A stretch of DNA of 64,000 nucleotides from positions 4,736-68,735 of the forward strand of contig CAJMLT010000003.1 of the NCBI GenBank assembly GCA_905214325.1, written 5' to 3'. Below, one piece after another: positions 17,933-25,523 of this stretch; position 1 is the stretch's first letter; every line of letters starts with the position of its first letter. This DNA comes from an uncultured bacterium. Lineage in GTDB: Bacteria; Actinomycetota; Coriobacteriia; Coriobacteriales; Eggerthellaceae. Below the pieces are notes generated by a model. That model made no database searches, was not told the origin of the DNA, and saw only the letters and a program-made list of their open reading frames with translations. The translations under genes and the position numbers were made by a program.

Positions 17933-18505
17933 ATGAAACTCAACGACGTCCGTCTTCACCCCGAATGCTACCTCGCCCCCAACTGCACCGTCATCGGAAG
18001 CGTTTCCGTAGGGCGATATTCCTCCCTGTTCCCCGGTGTAGCCATTCGTGCCGATCGCGATCGCGTCGTCATCGGCAGCAACACCAATGTTCAGGAAAAT
18101 GCCATCATCCATGTCGAAGAGGGATTCCCCTGCATGATCGGCGACAACGTAACCATAGGACACGGAGCCATCGTCCACGCCTGCACCGTCAAAAACAACA
18201 GCATAGTGGGAATGGGGTCGATCGTCATGGACGGTGCCGTGGTGGGAGAAAACTGCCTCATAGGATCGGGGGCTGTGATTTCCAAAGGGGTTGTGATCCC
18301 CGACAACTCGGTGGTCATGGGGCTGCCGGGCAAGGTCAAAAGAACGATAAGCGACGAAGAGATCGCCTATAACAGGGAGTCGGCCGATATGTATGCCGAA
18401 AACGCCCGACAACTCGTAGCTGCGGGGTTTTTCTTCACCGGCGACACGCTCCCTCGGGATATCCGAACCATCACACGTGCGCAGGCGTGTCCATCTGCAG
18501 AATGA
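17933..18505 (+). CDS. Gamma-class carbonic anhydrase-like hexapeptide-repeat protein (YrdA/PaaY/CaiE family)
   Basis: 190 residues from the ATG at 17933, which has AAAGGA upstream. Left-handed beta-helix hexapeptide repeats run through most of the protein (VIGSVSVGRYSSLFPGVAIR, IVGMGSIVMDGAVVGENCLI). The three zinc histidines of the gamma-CA family are present in ENAIIHVEEG, VTIGHGAIVHA. A helical tail follows. Members are carbonic anhydrases, acyl-CoA thioesterases (PaaY) or the poorly understood CaiE of carnitine operons; proximity to CaiB- and CaiD-like genes makes a CoA-ester role worth considering. Its 3' end overlaps the convergent punA gene by 35 bases. Confidence 0.88.
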   Translation: MKLNDVRLHPECYLAPNCTVIGSVSVGRYSSLFPGVAIRADRDRVVIGSNTNVQENAIIHVEEGFPCMIGDNVTIGHGAIVHACTVKNNSIVGMGSIVMDGAVVGENCLIGSGAVISKGVVIPDNSVVMGLPGKVKRTISDEEIAYNRESADMYAENARQLVAAGFFFTGDTLPRDIRTITRAQACPSAE

Positions 18506-19322
18506 AGGCGTTCATGAGACGGGCGAAATTCCCCTCGACACCTTGAGCGACCTCCATGACTTCTTCCGAAGTGGGGTCTCCCCCTTCCACGCCACAGGCC
18601 ATATTGGAAACGAGTGAAAGACCGACGACACGCATACCCACATGCCGTGCGGCGATGACCTCTTCGACCAAACTCATGGCCACCGTGTCGGCACCCCAGT
18701 GTGCGAACATGCGGATCTCGGCGGGGGTTTCGAAGCTCGGGCCGAGGAGGCCCAGATATACCCCCTCATGCACCAGAACCCCTTCTTCGGCGGCGACGCG
18801 CATCAGAGACGCACGGAGAGTCGAATCGTAGGCATCCATCATGGGAACGAAACGCTCCGCCATATAGTGAGGCTCCAAACCGACGATGGGGTTGCGCCCG
18901 GTGAAGTTGATGTGATCCACCATCGCGCAGAAACTACCCACCAGATAGGAAGGGTTGATGGCACCGGCGGCGTTGGTGGTGATGAGGGTATCGATGCCGG
19001 CAGCCTGCATGACCCATACGGGGAAGGCGACCTCCTGAGCCGTATTCCCTTCGTAGCCGTGAAGGCGCCCCTGCATGCAGAGCACCCAGACATCGCTTCC
19101 CGGTACTCGACCGAGGACGAAACGACCCCGATGCCCTTCGGCGGTCGACACCTTCAAATGGGGAACTTCGCCGTAGGGAAGAACCTGCGTCTGCTCAAGG
19201 GTGTCGGCATAGGGATTGAGACCGCTTCCCAGAATCAGAGCGCAAACGGGCTTCCTTCCACCAAGAAACGAGACCAGAGCCTCTTTCGCTTCGGCAATGT
19301 GATTACGCAGGGGTGCTTCCAT
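18471..19322 (-). CDS. punA: Purine nucleoside phosphorylase (trimeric PNP)
   Basis: Phosphorolysis of inosine and guanosine to the base and ribose-1-phosphate. The start is the ATG at 19320-19322 (MEAPLRNHIAEAKEA) with GAGGAGG upstream; 283 residues, the usual length. Motifs: phosphate-binding LILGSGLNPYAD, the HRGRF and MQGRLHGYEG loops, TTNAAGAINPSYLVG, LGPSFETPAEIRM and SNMACGVEG near the end. Its start overlaps the prmC 3' end by 20 bases, suggesting coupling, and its own 3' end overlaps the convergent gamma-CA gene. Confidence 0.93.
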   Translation of the reverse strand: MEAPLRNHIAEAKEALVSFLGGRKPVCALILGSGLNPYADTLEQTQVLPYGEVPHLKVSTAEGHRGRFVLGRVPGSDVWVLCMQGRLHGYEGNTAQEVAFPVWVMQAAGIDTLITTNAAGAINPSYLVGSFCAMVDHINFTGRNPIVGLEPHYMAERFVPMMDAYDSTLRASLMRVAAEEGVLVHEGVYLGLLGPSFETPAEIRMFAHWGADTVAMSLVEEVIAARHVGMRVVGLSLVSNMACGVEGGDPTSEEVMEVAQGVEGNFARLMNAFILQMDTPAHV

Positions 19323-20265
19323 GGTATTCCTCCTCAAAGGGTATGCGGGCAATGAGAACACGATCGCGACCGGCGAGATCGGATGCGATGCGGACGCGAT
19401 CGAATCCCGCTTTTCGGGCAAGGGCGGCAGCTTCGATGAGCGATTCTTCGAAAAGTTCCACCGCCAAAACACCATCGGGCTTCAGATATCGTGGAGCCCT
19501 ATCGATGATGCACCTGAAAAACGACAGCCCATCGTCTCCCCCATCGAGGGCGAGAGCGGGTTCGAAATCAAGAACTTCGGCTTCCAAGGTTGTGACGAGG
19601 GCATGGGGGATGTAGGGAGGGTTGGATATGATGAGGTCGAATGTTCCTTCGTCGCTTTCGTCAAGCGCCGAGAAAAGATCGCTCTTCACCACGCTCACCC
19701 GCTCATCCAGCCCGAGTTCGACGACGTTTTCGCTTGCCAAAGCACATGCCTCGTCCGAAACGTCGAGCGCGAGAACCTCCATGGCACGATACTCGGATGC
19801 AAGCGCACAGGCGATGCAGCCGGAACCCGTGCAAAGATCGAGAGCCCGGAGCATCTCGGGGTCGGAGGGGGACAGCAATTCCCCGTCATCTGAGGAGAGC
19901 ATATGGTCAACCGTCGTGGAAAGATCGAGTTCGCCGAGCGCCTCACTCACGAGAACCTCGGTCTCCGGACGTGGGATCAAAACACCCTGTCTCACCGACA
20001 GGGAAAGATAACGGAAAGGAGCTTTCCCGCAGATCAGCTGCAGAGGTTCGCCCTGAGCACGACGGCGCACCCAACCACGGAGAACATCGCGTTCGTCCCG
20101 CGACAGGGGACGATCGAAATTGACGTAGAGATCGATACGGGAAAGATGGGTGGCTTCGCTGAGAAGCCACTGTGCCGACAGGCGGGGAGATTCGTCCCCG
20201 TTGCGCTCAAGATACCCTTCGGTCCAGTCGAGGGTTTCCCGTATGGTCCATATATCGTCGGTCAC
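19303..20265 (-). CDS. prmC: Peptide chain release factor glutamine methyltransferase PrmC
   Basis: N5-methylates the Gln of the GGQ motif in release factors using SAM. An N-terminal helical bundle (1-80) is followed by the Rossmann SAM domain with LDLCTGSGCIACALA and the substrate-binding NPPYIP motif near residue 213. A stretch around residues 112-138 (DLSTTVDHMLSSDDGELLSP) is a probable lineage-specific insertion. It lies 13 bases downstream of prfA, its substrate's gene, an arrangement found widely. 320 residues, slightly longer than E. coli PrmC. Confidence 0.94.
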   Translation of the reverse strand: MTDDIWTIRETLDWTEGYLERNGDESPRLSAQWLLSEATHLSRIDLYVNFDRPLSRDERDVLRGWVRRRAQGEPLQLICGKAPFRYLSLSVRQGVLIPRPETEVLVSEALGELDLSTTVDHMLSSDDGELLSPSDPEMLRALDLCTGSGCIACALASEYRAMEVLALDVSDEACALASENVVELGLDERVSVVKSDLFSALDESDEGTFDLIISNPPYIPHALVTTLEAEVLDFEPALALDGGDDGLSFFRCIIDRAPRYLKPDGVLAVELFEESLIEAAALARKAGFDRVRIASDLAGRDRVLIARIPFEEEYHGSTPA

Positions 20266-20278
20266 GAGTGCGCAATCC

Positions 20279-21346
20279 CTAGAGGGCGGATTCGAGTTTC
20301 TGGGCGCGACTGGCCGCTTGCAGAGCCGTAATCAATTCGCCGAGGCCGTTGCCCCCGGCACCAAGCAGGATGCCGTTATACGTACCGTTGTAGCCGATGC
20401 GGTGATCGGTGACGCGATCCTGGGGACCGTTGTACGTACGGATCTTCTCGGAGCGGTCGCCGGTACCGATCTGGCTGCGCCGCTGCGCCCCTTCGGCCGC
20501 CTGCTGCTCGGCGAGCATCTTTTCGTAAAGACGGGCACGCAGAACGCTCATTGCGGCGATCTTGTTCTGCAACTGTGATTTCTGATCCTGGGATTGAACG
20601 ACCAAACCCGTAGGCAGATGGGTGATACGCACCGCCGAGTCGGTCGTATTGACGCATTGTCCGCCGGGGCCGCCCGCACGATACACATCGATACGCAGGT
20701 CGTTTTGATTGATATCGACCTCGACTTCATCGGCTTCGGGAAGAACGGCGACCGTCGCCGTGGAAGTATGGATACGTCCCTGGCTTTCGGTCTTGGGCAC
20801 ACGCTGGACGCGATGAACCCCGCTTTCGAATTTCATGACCGAATAGACTTTATCGCCGAGTACCTTGAACTGGATTTCCTTATAGCCCCCTGCTTCAGAG
20901 GGATGCACGTCCATGGTTTCACACTTCCATCCCTGTTCGGCGGCGAAACGTGTGTACATAGCATAGAGATCACCGGCGAATATGGCGGCTTCGTCGCCAC
21001 CTGCTCCGGCGCGGATCTCGACGATGATGTCTTTCTCGTCGGCGGGATCAACCGGGATGAGCATGAATTTGATGTCTTCTTCCAAGGCGGGAATACGCGC
21101 CTCTATCGAAGCTATCTCCTCCTGGGCGAATTCCTTCATATCGTTATCGGAGAGCATCTCCTTAGCGGCAGCCAGATCATCGAGCGCACGGATGTATTCC
21201 TTTGATTTAGCCACAAGCGGCCCCTGGTCGGAATAGCTTTTCGCATACTTGTTGTATTCGCTCTGATTCGCAACGACATTCGGATCTCCCAGCTTCGCTT
21301 CGAGATCCTTATATGCCTTGATGATTTTTTCGAGTTTCTCTCGCAT
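20279..21346 (-). CDS. prfA: Peptide chain release factor 1
   Basis: 355 residues. Reads UAA and UAG stop codons. The stop-codon-recognition P-x-T motif appears as PKT in [16 protein letters not shown], and the universal GGQ is in [20 protein letters not shown]. PrfA rather than PrfB is indicated by P-x-T instead of SPF. Coiled-coil N-terminal domain at 1-100. No programmed frameshift. Cotranscribed with prmC. Confidence 0.96.
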   Translation of the reverse strand: MREKLEKIIKAYKDLEAKLGDPNVVANQSEYNKYAKSYSDQGPLVAKSKEYIRALDDLAAAKEMLSDNDMKEFAQEEIASIEARIPALEEDIKFMLIPVDPADEKDIIVEIRAGAGGDEAAIFAGDLYAMYTRFAAEQGWKCETMDVHPSEAGGYKEIQFKVLGDKVYSVMKFESGVHRVQRVPKTESQGRIHTSTATVAVLPEADEVEVDINQNDLRIDVYRAGGPGGQCVNTTDSAVRITHLPTGLVVQSQDQKSQLQNKIAAMSVLRARLYEKMLAEQQAAEGAQRRSQIGTGDRSEKIRTYNGPQDRVTDHRIGYNGTYNGILLGAGGNGLGELITALQAASRAQKLESAL

Positions 21347-21381
21347 GATCTTCCTTCATGGGTCGATAAGGTGATGACGAA

Positions 21382-21410
21382 CGATAAGCTCCGACGAACG
21401 GAGCTTATCG
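21382..21410 (-). terminator. Perfect hairpin between trxB and prfA
   Basis: CGATAAGCTCCG pairs perfectly with CGGAGCTTATCG around a five-base loop, 23 bases after the trxB stop. The minus-strand tail lacks a T-run, so it may terminate inefficiently or stabilise the 3' end. Confidence 0.5.
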
Positions 21411-21433
21411 ATTACCCGTAAGAAGGTATCTTA

Positions 21434-22345
21434 TCACGAAGCAAGGAACTTGGCAGCAGCCTCCGCAGCAATAGCACCATCGGAGGTAGCCGTCACCACC
21501 TGACGCAACAAAGTGGTTCTCACGTCTCCCGCCACGAAAATTCCGGGAGTGGATGTTTCCGTATCATCGGAAGCGACCACGTATCCCCGCTCGTCACGCT
21601 CGACGATGCCGGAGAGCCAGTCGGTATCGGGGGTGGATCCTATGGCCACGAACAACCCCGCACAGGAAATGTCTTCGCGTTCATGCGTGAAAACATCCTC
21701 CACGCTCACCGAAGCAAGCCTACCCCCTTCGTCGGTGAGGGCGACGGGGACGGAATTCCAATGAATAGTGACGTTGGGCAAAGACGCCACCTTCTGCGCA
21801 TACCAATAATGGGCACGCAAGGTGTCGCGACGATGGACGAGATGCACCTGAGAACAGATACGGGAAAGATAGAGGCAATCGGCACACGCCGTATCACCGC
21901 CACCCACCACCACAACATCACGACCCGCGAAGAAATTACCGTCACAGGTGGCGCAATACGAAACCCCGCGACCTTCCAAGGATTGCGTGTCCACGTTCGG
22001 CAGTTTACGGGGTTTCGCCCCCGTTGCCACGATGACGCTTCGGGCTTCATGAGTGGAAGCGGAGGTGGATAGGGTAAAACCCTCATCACCCGATACGATC
22101 GAGAGCACCTTTTCCGATAGAACGCGGGCACCGAAACGACGCGCCTGCTCGCTCATGGAAAAGGCGATATCGAACCCATTCACCCCTTCGCTGAATCCGG
22201 GATAATTCTCCAAGGTGTCGATCGAGGTCAGCTGCCCACCAACCGTAAGCTCTTCGAAAACAACGGTATCGAGTCCCGCACGCGCGGCGTAGATGGCCGC
22301 CGAAAGACCGGCGGGGCCGGCTCCTATGATGGCAACGTCTATCAT
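21434..22345 (-). CDS. trxB: Thioredoxin reductase
   Basis: 303-residue low-molecular-weight NADPH:thioredoxin reductase. FAD-binding GAGPAGLSAAIYAARAG is at the N-terminus, the redox-active CATC (YCATCDGNFF) near residue 133, the NADPH-binding GGGDTACADCLYLS after it, and the C-terminal FAD motif GIFVAGDVR. It reduces the thioredoxin encoded 16 bases upstream on the same strand, so enzyme and substrate are made together. Confidence 0.95.
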   Translation of the reverse strand: MIDVAIIGAGPAGLSAAIYAARAGLDTVVFEELTVGGQLTSIDTLENYPGFSEGVNGFDIAFSMSEQARRFGARVLSEKVLSIVSGDEGFTLSTSASTHEARSVIVATGAKPRKLPNVDTQSLEGRGVSYCATCDGNFFAGRDVVVVGGGDTACADCLYLSRICSQVHLVHRRDTLRAHYWYAQKVASLPNVTIHWNSVPVALTDEGGRLASVSVEDVFTHEREDISCAGLFVAIGSTPDTDWLSGIVERDERGYVVASDDTETSTPGIFVAGDVRTTLLRQVVTATSDGAIAAEAAAKFLAS

Positions 22346-22361
22346 GATCGTCTCATTTCGA

Positions 22362-22670
22362 TCACGACAGAGCGTCGAGCAGAACCTGCTTGGATTGCAC
22401 GCCGATGAACTGCTTGACGGGTTCGCCCGCCTTGAAGACGATCAGCGTAGGAACACTCATGACGTTGAACTGCTGAGCCAAAGCCGTTTCGCGGTCGATG
22501 TCGACCTTGTATACCTTGGCCTTATCCGCCACCTCCGTGGAAAGCTCATCCAGAATGGGAGCCATCATCTTACAGGGACCACACCAGGTGGCGAAGAAAT
22601 CGACCAATACGGGCAGCGAGGAATCGAGAACCTTGCTCTGAAACTCTGCGGAGGAAATCTGCTCACTCAT
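22362..22670 (-). CDS. trxA: Thioredoxin
   Basis: 102 residues with the canonical active site WCGPCKMMAP near residue 31, the cis-proline in MSVPTLIVF and the glycine of GEPVKQFIG. Cytoplasmic disulfide reductant for ribonucleotide reductase, PAPS reductase and protein repair. It starts the trxA-trxB pair; no signal peptide. Confidence 0.96.
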   Translation of the reverse strand: MSEQISSAEFQSKVLDSSLPVLVDFFATWCGPCKMMAPILDELSTEVADKAKVYKVDIDRETALAQQFNVMSVPTLIVFKAGEPVKQFIGVQSKQVLLDALS

Positions 22671-22727
22671 TTGACTACTCCCATCACATAGATACTACGT
22701 ACCTCTCATTGTAGATCACCCAACGCG

Positions 22728-22752
22728 AAGGGGCACCACGAAGGTGCCCCTT
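22728..22752 (-). terminator. Perfect hairpin between thrS and trxA
   Basis: AAGGGGCACC pairs with GGTGCCCCTT around a five-base loop, 31 bases after the thrS stop codon. There is no T-run on the minus strand. The stem sequence resembles the one at 28218-28249. Confidence 0.5.
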
Positions 22753-22782
22753 GAAACTCTTTCGTTACTCTTGTCCGTTACC

Positions 22783-24696
22783 TTAAAGAGCGGCCTCGCG
22801 AATCACTTCGAGAAGTTGATCCACGCTCCAAAAACCAAGGTCTCCCTCATGGCGTTCACGCACCGAGACGCCACCCTGCTCAAGCTCCTTGTCGCCGACG
22901 ATGCCCATATAGGGAATCTTGTCCGCTTGAGCCTTCGCGATCTTGACGCGCATGGGTTCATTCTGCTCATACACTTCGACACGACCACCCGCTGCGGTGA
23001 TGAGACGGGCTAGGCGTTTGCACTCTTCGATATGACGATCGGCCAAGGGTAGCAAAACCACCTGCACCGGAGAGAGCCATAGAGGCAAAGAACCCGCATA
23101 GTGTTCGATCAGAATACCGAAGAAGCGCTCGATCGAACCGAAGATGGCACGATGGAGCATCCAGGGTTGCTCCTCGGTGTTTTCGGCCGTGCGATAGGTG
23201 AGATTGAAGCGCTCGGGGAAATTGAAGTCGACCTGAACGGTGGAACACTGCCACATACGACCGATGGCATCCTTGACCTTGATGTCGATCTTGGGGCCAT
23301 AGAAAGCGCCGTCCCCTTCGTTGATTTCGTAATCGAGATCACGGATCTTGCAAGCCGCCTTCAAAGCATTGGTCGCATGATCCCACATGTCATCGGTACC
23401 GATACTCTTGACCGGACGCGTTGATATCTCGGCCATGTATTCGAATCCGAAGGTCGTCATGATATGGTCGACCAGATCAAGAATGGCCACCACCTCTTCG
23501 ACGACCTGATCGCGCGTGCAGAATACGTGGGCATCATCTTGCGTGAATCCACGAGCACGTAAAAGGCCGTGGACAACGCCGCTCATCTCATGACGATAGA
23601 CCGTACCGAACTCGAACAAACGCAAGGGAAGATCACGATAGGAGCGGATCTCGTTGCGATAGAGCATGACGTGACCCGGACAATTCATGGGTTTCACGCC
23701 GTATTCGCTCAAACGGGGGTTTTCATCGCTGCCCTCGTTGATATTGAAGAAGTACATATTCTCTTTGTAGAAGTCATAATGTCCGGACGTCTTCCACACA
23801 TCGGCCTTATAGATATGCGGCGTGATGACTTCTTCGTATCCACGGGCATAGAGATCGCGGCGCAGCCACTCCTGAAGCAAGCGGATGACGCGGGCACCCT
23901 TGGGCGGATAGAGAGGCAGACCGACGCCGGCGGCATCATCGAGCATGAACAGGTTGAGCTCACGACCGAGCTTGCGGTGGTCACGCTTTTCCGCTTCCTC
24001 GAGATTATGCAGATGGGCTTCGAGGTCCTTTTTCTTGAAGAAGGCTGTGCCGTAGATACGCTGAAGCATTTCACGGTCGGAATCCCCCTTCCAATAAGCA
24101 CCGGCCACTTTCATGAGCTTGAAGGCACCGATCTTACCCGCCGAAGCGACATGGGGACCGCTGCACAGATCGACGAAATCGCCATGACGGCGGATGATGA
24201 TCTCCGCTTCCGGAGCAAGTTCCCGAATGTGTTCGAGCTTGAAGCGTTGATCGGCGAATATCGCCTCCGCTTCCTCTCGCGTGACAACTTCACGGATGAA
24301 AGGCTCATCGGCCTTGATGATGTCGGCCATCTTGGCTTCGATCAGAGGGAAATCGTCCGTCGAAAGAGAGCGGGACAGCTCGAAATCATAGAAGAATCCA
24401 TCTTCGGTCTGAGGGCCGAAGGCGATTTGAGCCCCGGGAAAGAGAATCTGTATTGCCTCGGCCATGACATGAGCTGCCGAATGGCGCATGATACCGAGCG
24501 CCTCAGGCGATCGATCGGTAATGATCTCAACGAGGGCGCCATCGTGAACCGGGGAGTCGAGATCGGCGAAGGAGCCGTCGATTTTACCTGCAAGCGCCGC
24601 TTTGGCGAGACCGGATCCGATAGAGGCGGCCACATCCCCGACCGTAGCCGGCTGATCGAGCGTTTTCTTAGAACCATCGGGCAAGATGATTTCCAT
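22783..24696 (-). CDS. thrS: Threonyl-tRNA synthetase
   Basis: Class II synthetase charging tRNA-Thr. I start at the ATG at 24694-24696 (MEIILPDGSKKTLDQP), which has AAAGGA six bases upstream, giving 637 residues; a Met two codons earlier sits directly on the ribosome binding site. Domain order: TGS (1-60); the editing domain with MRHSAAHVMAEAIQ; the catalytic core with zinc ligand Cys in MNCPGHVMLY and motif 2 RHEMSGVVHGLLRARGF; and the anticodon-binding domain (VQVVLLPLADRH onward). Monocistronic, bounded by hairpins on both sides. No T-box was seen in its leader. Confidence 0.96.
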   Translation of the reverse strand: MEIILPDGSKKTLDQPATVGDVAASIGSGLAKAALAGKIDGSFADLDSPVHDGALVEIITDRSPEALGIMRHSAAHVMAEAIQILFPGAQIAFGPQTEDGFFYDFELSRSLSTDDFPLIEAKMADIIKADEPFIREVVTREEAEAIFADQRFKLEHIRELAPEAEIIIRRHGDFVDLCSGPHVASAGKIGAFKLMKVAGAYWKGDSDREMLQRIYGTAFFKKKDLEAHLHNLEEAEKRDHRKLGRELNLFMLDDAAGVGLPLYPPKGARVIRLLQEWLRRDLYARGYEEVITPHIYKADVWKTSGHYDFYKENMYFFNINEGSDENPRLSEYGVKPMNCPGHVMLYRNEIRSYRDLPLRLFEFGTVYRHEMSGVVHGLLRARGFTQDDAHVFCTRDQVVEEVVAILDLVDHIMTTFGFEYMAEISTRPVKSIGTDDMWDHATNALKAACKIRDLDYEINEGDGAFYGPKIDIKVKDAIGRMWQCSTVQVDFNFPERFNLTYRTAENTEEQPWMLHRAIFGSIERFFGILIEHYAGSLPLWLSPVQVVLLPLADRHIEECKRLARLITAAGGRVEVYEQNEPMRVKIAKAQADKIPYMGIVGDKELEQGGVSVRERHEGDLGFWSVDQLLEVIREAAL

Positions 24697-24750
24697 ATCC
24701 ATTCCTTTCCGTGCCGGGTGCGCACAAAGCACCTGCACATCCTTATAATG

Positions 24751-24771
24751 AAGCCGCCCTGACGGCGGCTT
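24751..24771 (-). terminator. Hairpin between the zinc-ribbon gene and thrS
   Basis: AAGCCGCC pairs with GGCGGCTT around a five-base loop, followed on the minus strand by CATTATAAGG. Probable terminator of the zinc-ribbon gene, with a weak T-tract. Confidence 0.5.
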
Positions 24772-24851
24772 TCAAAACCATGGTATCAGGAGAAAAGACG
24801 ACTACACCCTCCAAGCGGGAATAAGACGATATCAACAGGAGAAAAAACCTG

Positions 24852-25436
24852 CTATTCGGCCATACCCGTCGTCGTATCCGACTGATCGGCACGTGCCGAA
24901 GCGGGACGCTGACGAAGGCCGTCGGCGGTCATGTCGGCGCGATGCGGCATACCGGAACGAGCCTGAGCCGTAGGAGCCTGACGATGAGCACGCGAAGAAA
25001 CGCCCTGACCTCCGATGGGAGTCGTGCAGTACGGACAAACCGACCAACTGGGACTGAGCGCGTGATGGCATGTGGGGCAAAGATTTTTCAGGCGCTGATG
25101 GCAATTGGGACACATCACGTAATCGGATTCGACGGGATAACCACAATTGGCACATTCGCCGTACTTCATCAGCTCGCGCTGTTTGAGGGCGACCTCGAGT
25201 TCCTGTTCATCTCTATCGATCTGCAGCAGAGGGGGACGCAGAAGGCAATACGCGATGACGCCGACGATGGGAATCAGTGCAACCAAGCCCCATACATACC
25301 ACGTGACACCGCGATGATACGCATCACGGATAACCCAGATAACCGAAAGCACATAGAGCGCCAAAAGCATGATGACGAGAACAACGAACAGAATTTGGAG
25401 TTCCGGCACCCACAATTGCGACAACAACTCAGACAT
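24852..25436 (-). CDS. Membrane-anchored zinc-ribbon protein (PLDc_N-like plus double zinc ribbon)
   Basis: 194 residues from the ATG at 25434-25436 (MSELLSQLWVPELQ), with AGAGGAAA upstream. Two predicted transmembrane helices lie at about 11-36 and 45-65 (LILFVV-type and VWGLVALIPIVGVIAYCLL), the second resembling the phospholipase-D-nuclease N-terminal family. Cytoplasmic zinc ribbons follow: CANCGYP..CPNCHQR and CPTCHHA..CPYCTTP. The tail is Gln/Arg/Ala-rich and probably disordered. No enzymatic motif. Function unknown; such proteins may act as membrane scaffolds. It stands alone between thrS and valS. Confidence 0.75.
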   Translation of the reverse strand: MSELLSQLWVPELQILFVVLVIMLLALYVLSVIWVIRDAYHRGVTWYVWGLVALIPIVGVIAYCLLRPPLLQIDRDEQELEVALKQRELMKYGECANCGYPVESDYVMCPNCHQRLKNLCPTCHHALSPSWSVCPYCTTPIGGQGVSSRAHRQAPTAQARSGMPHRADMTADGLRQRPASARADQSDTTTGMAE

Positions 25437-25523
25437 GATTTCCTCTTTCTCGCACACGGAACTCCGTATGCACCATGGTCGTTGTATATTATTCTAACAA
25501 AGAAACTCTACTAACTCGAATCT

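Noticed and set aside
16925..18412. A 495-codon minus-strand frame opposite lysR and the gamma-CA gene
   Set aside because: Its translation is low in hydrophobic structure and resembles no family, while both plus-strand genes have clear domains and ribosome binding sites.
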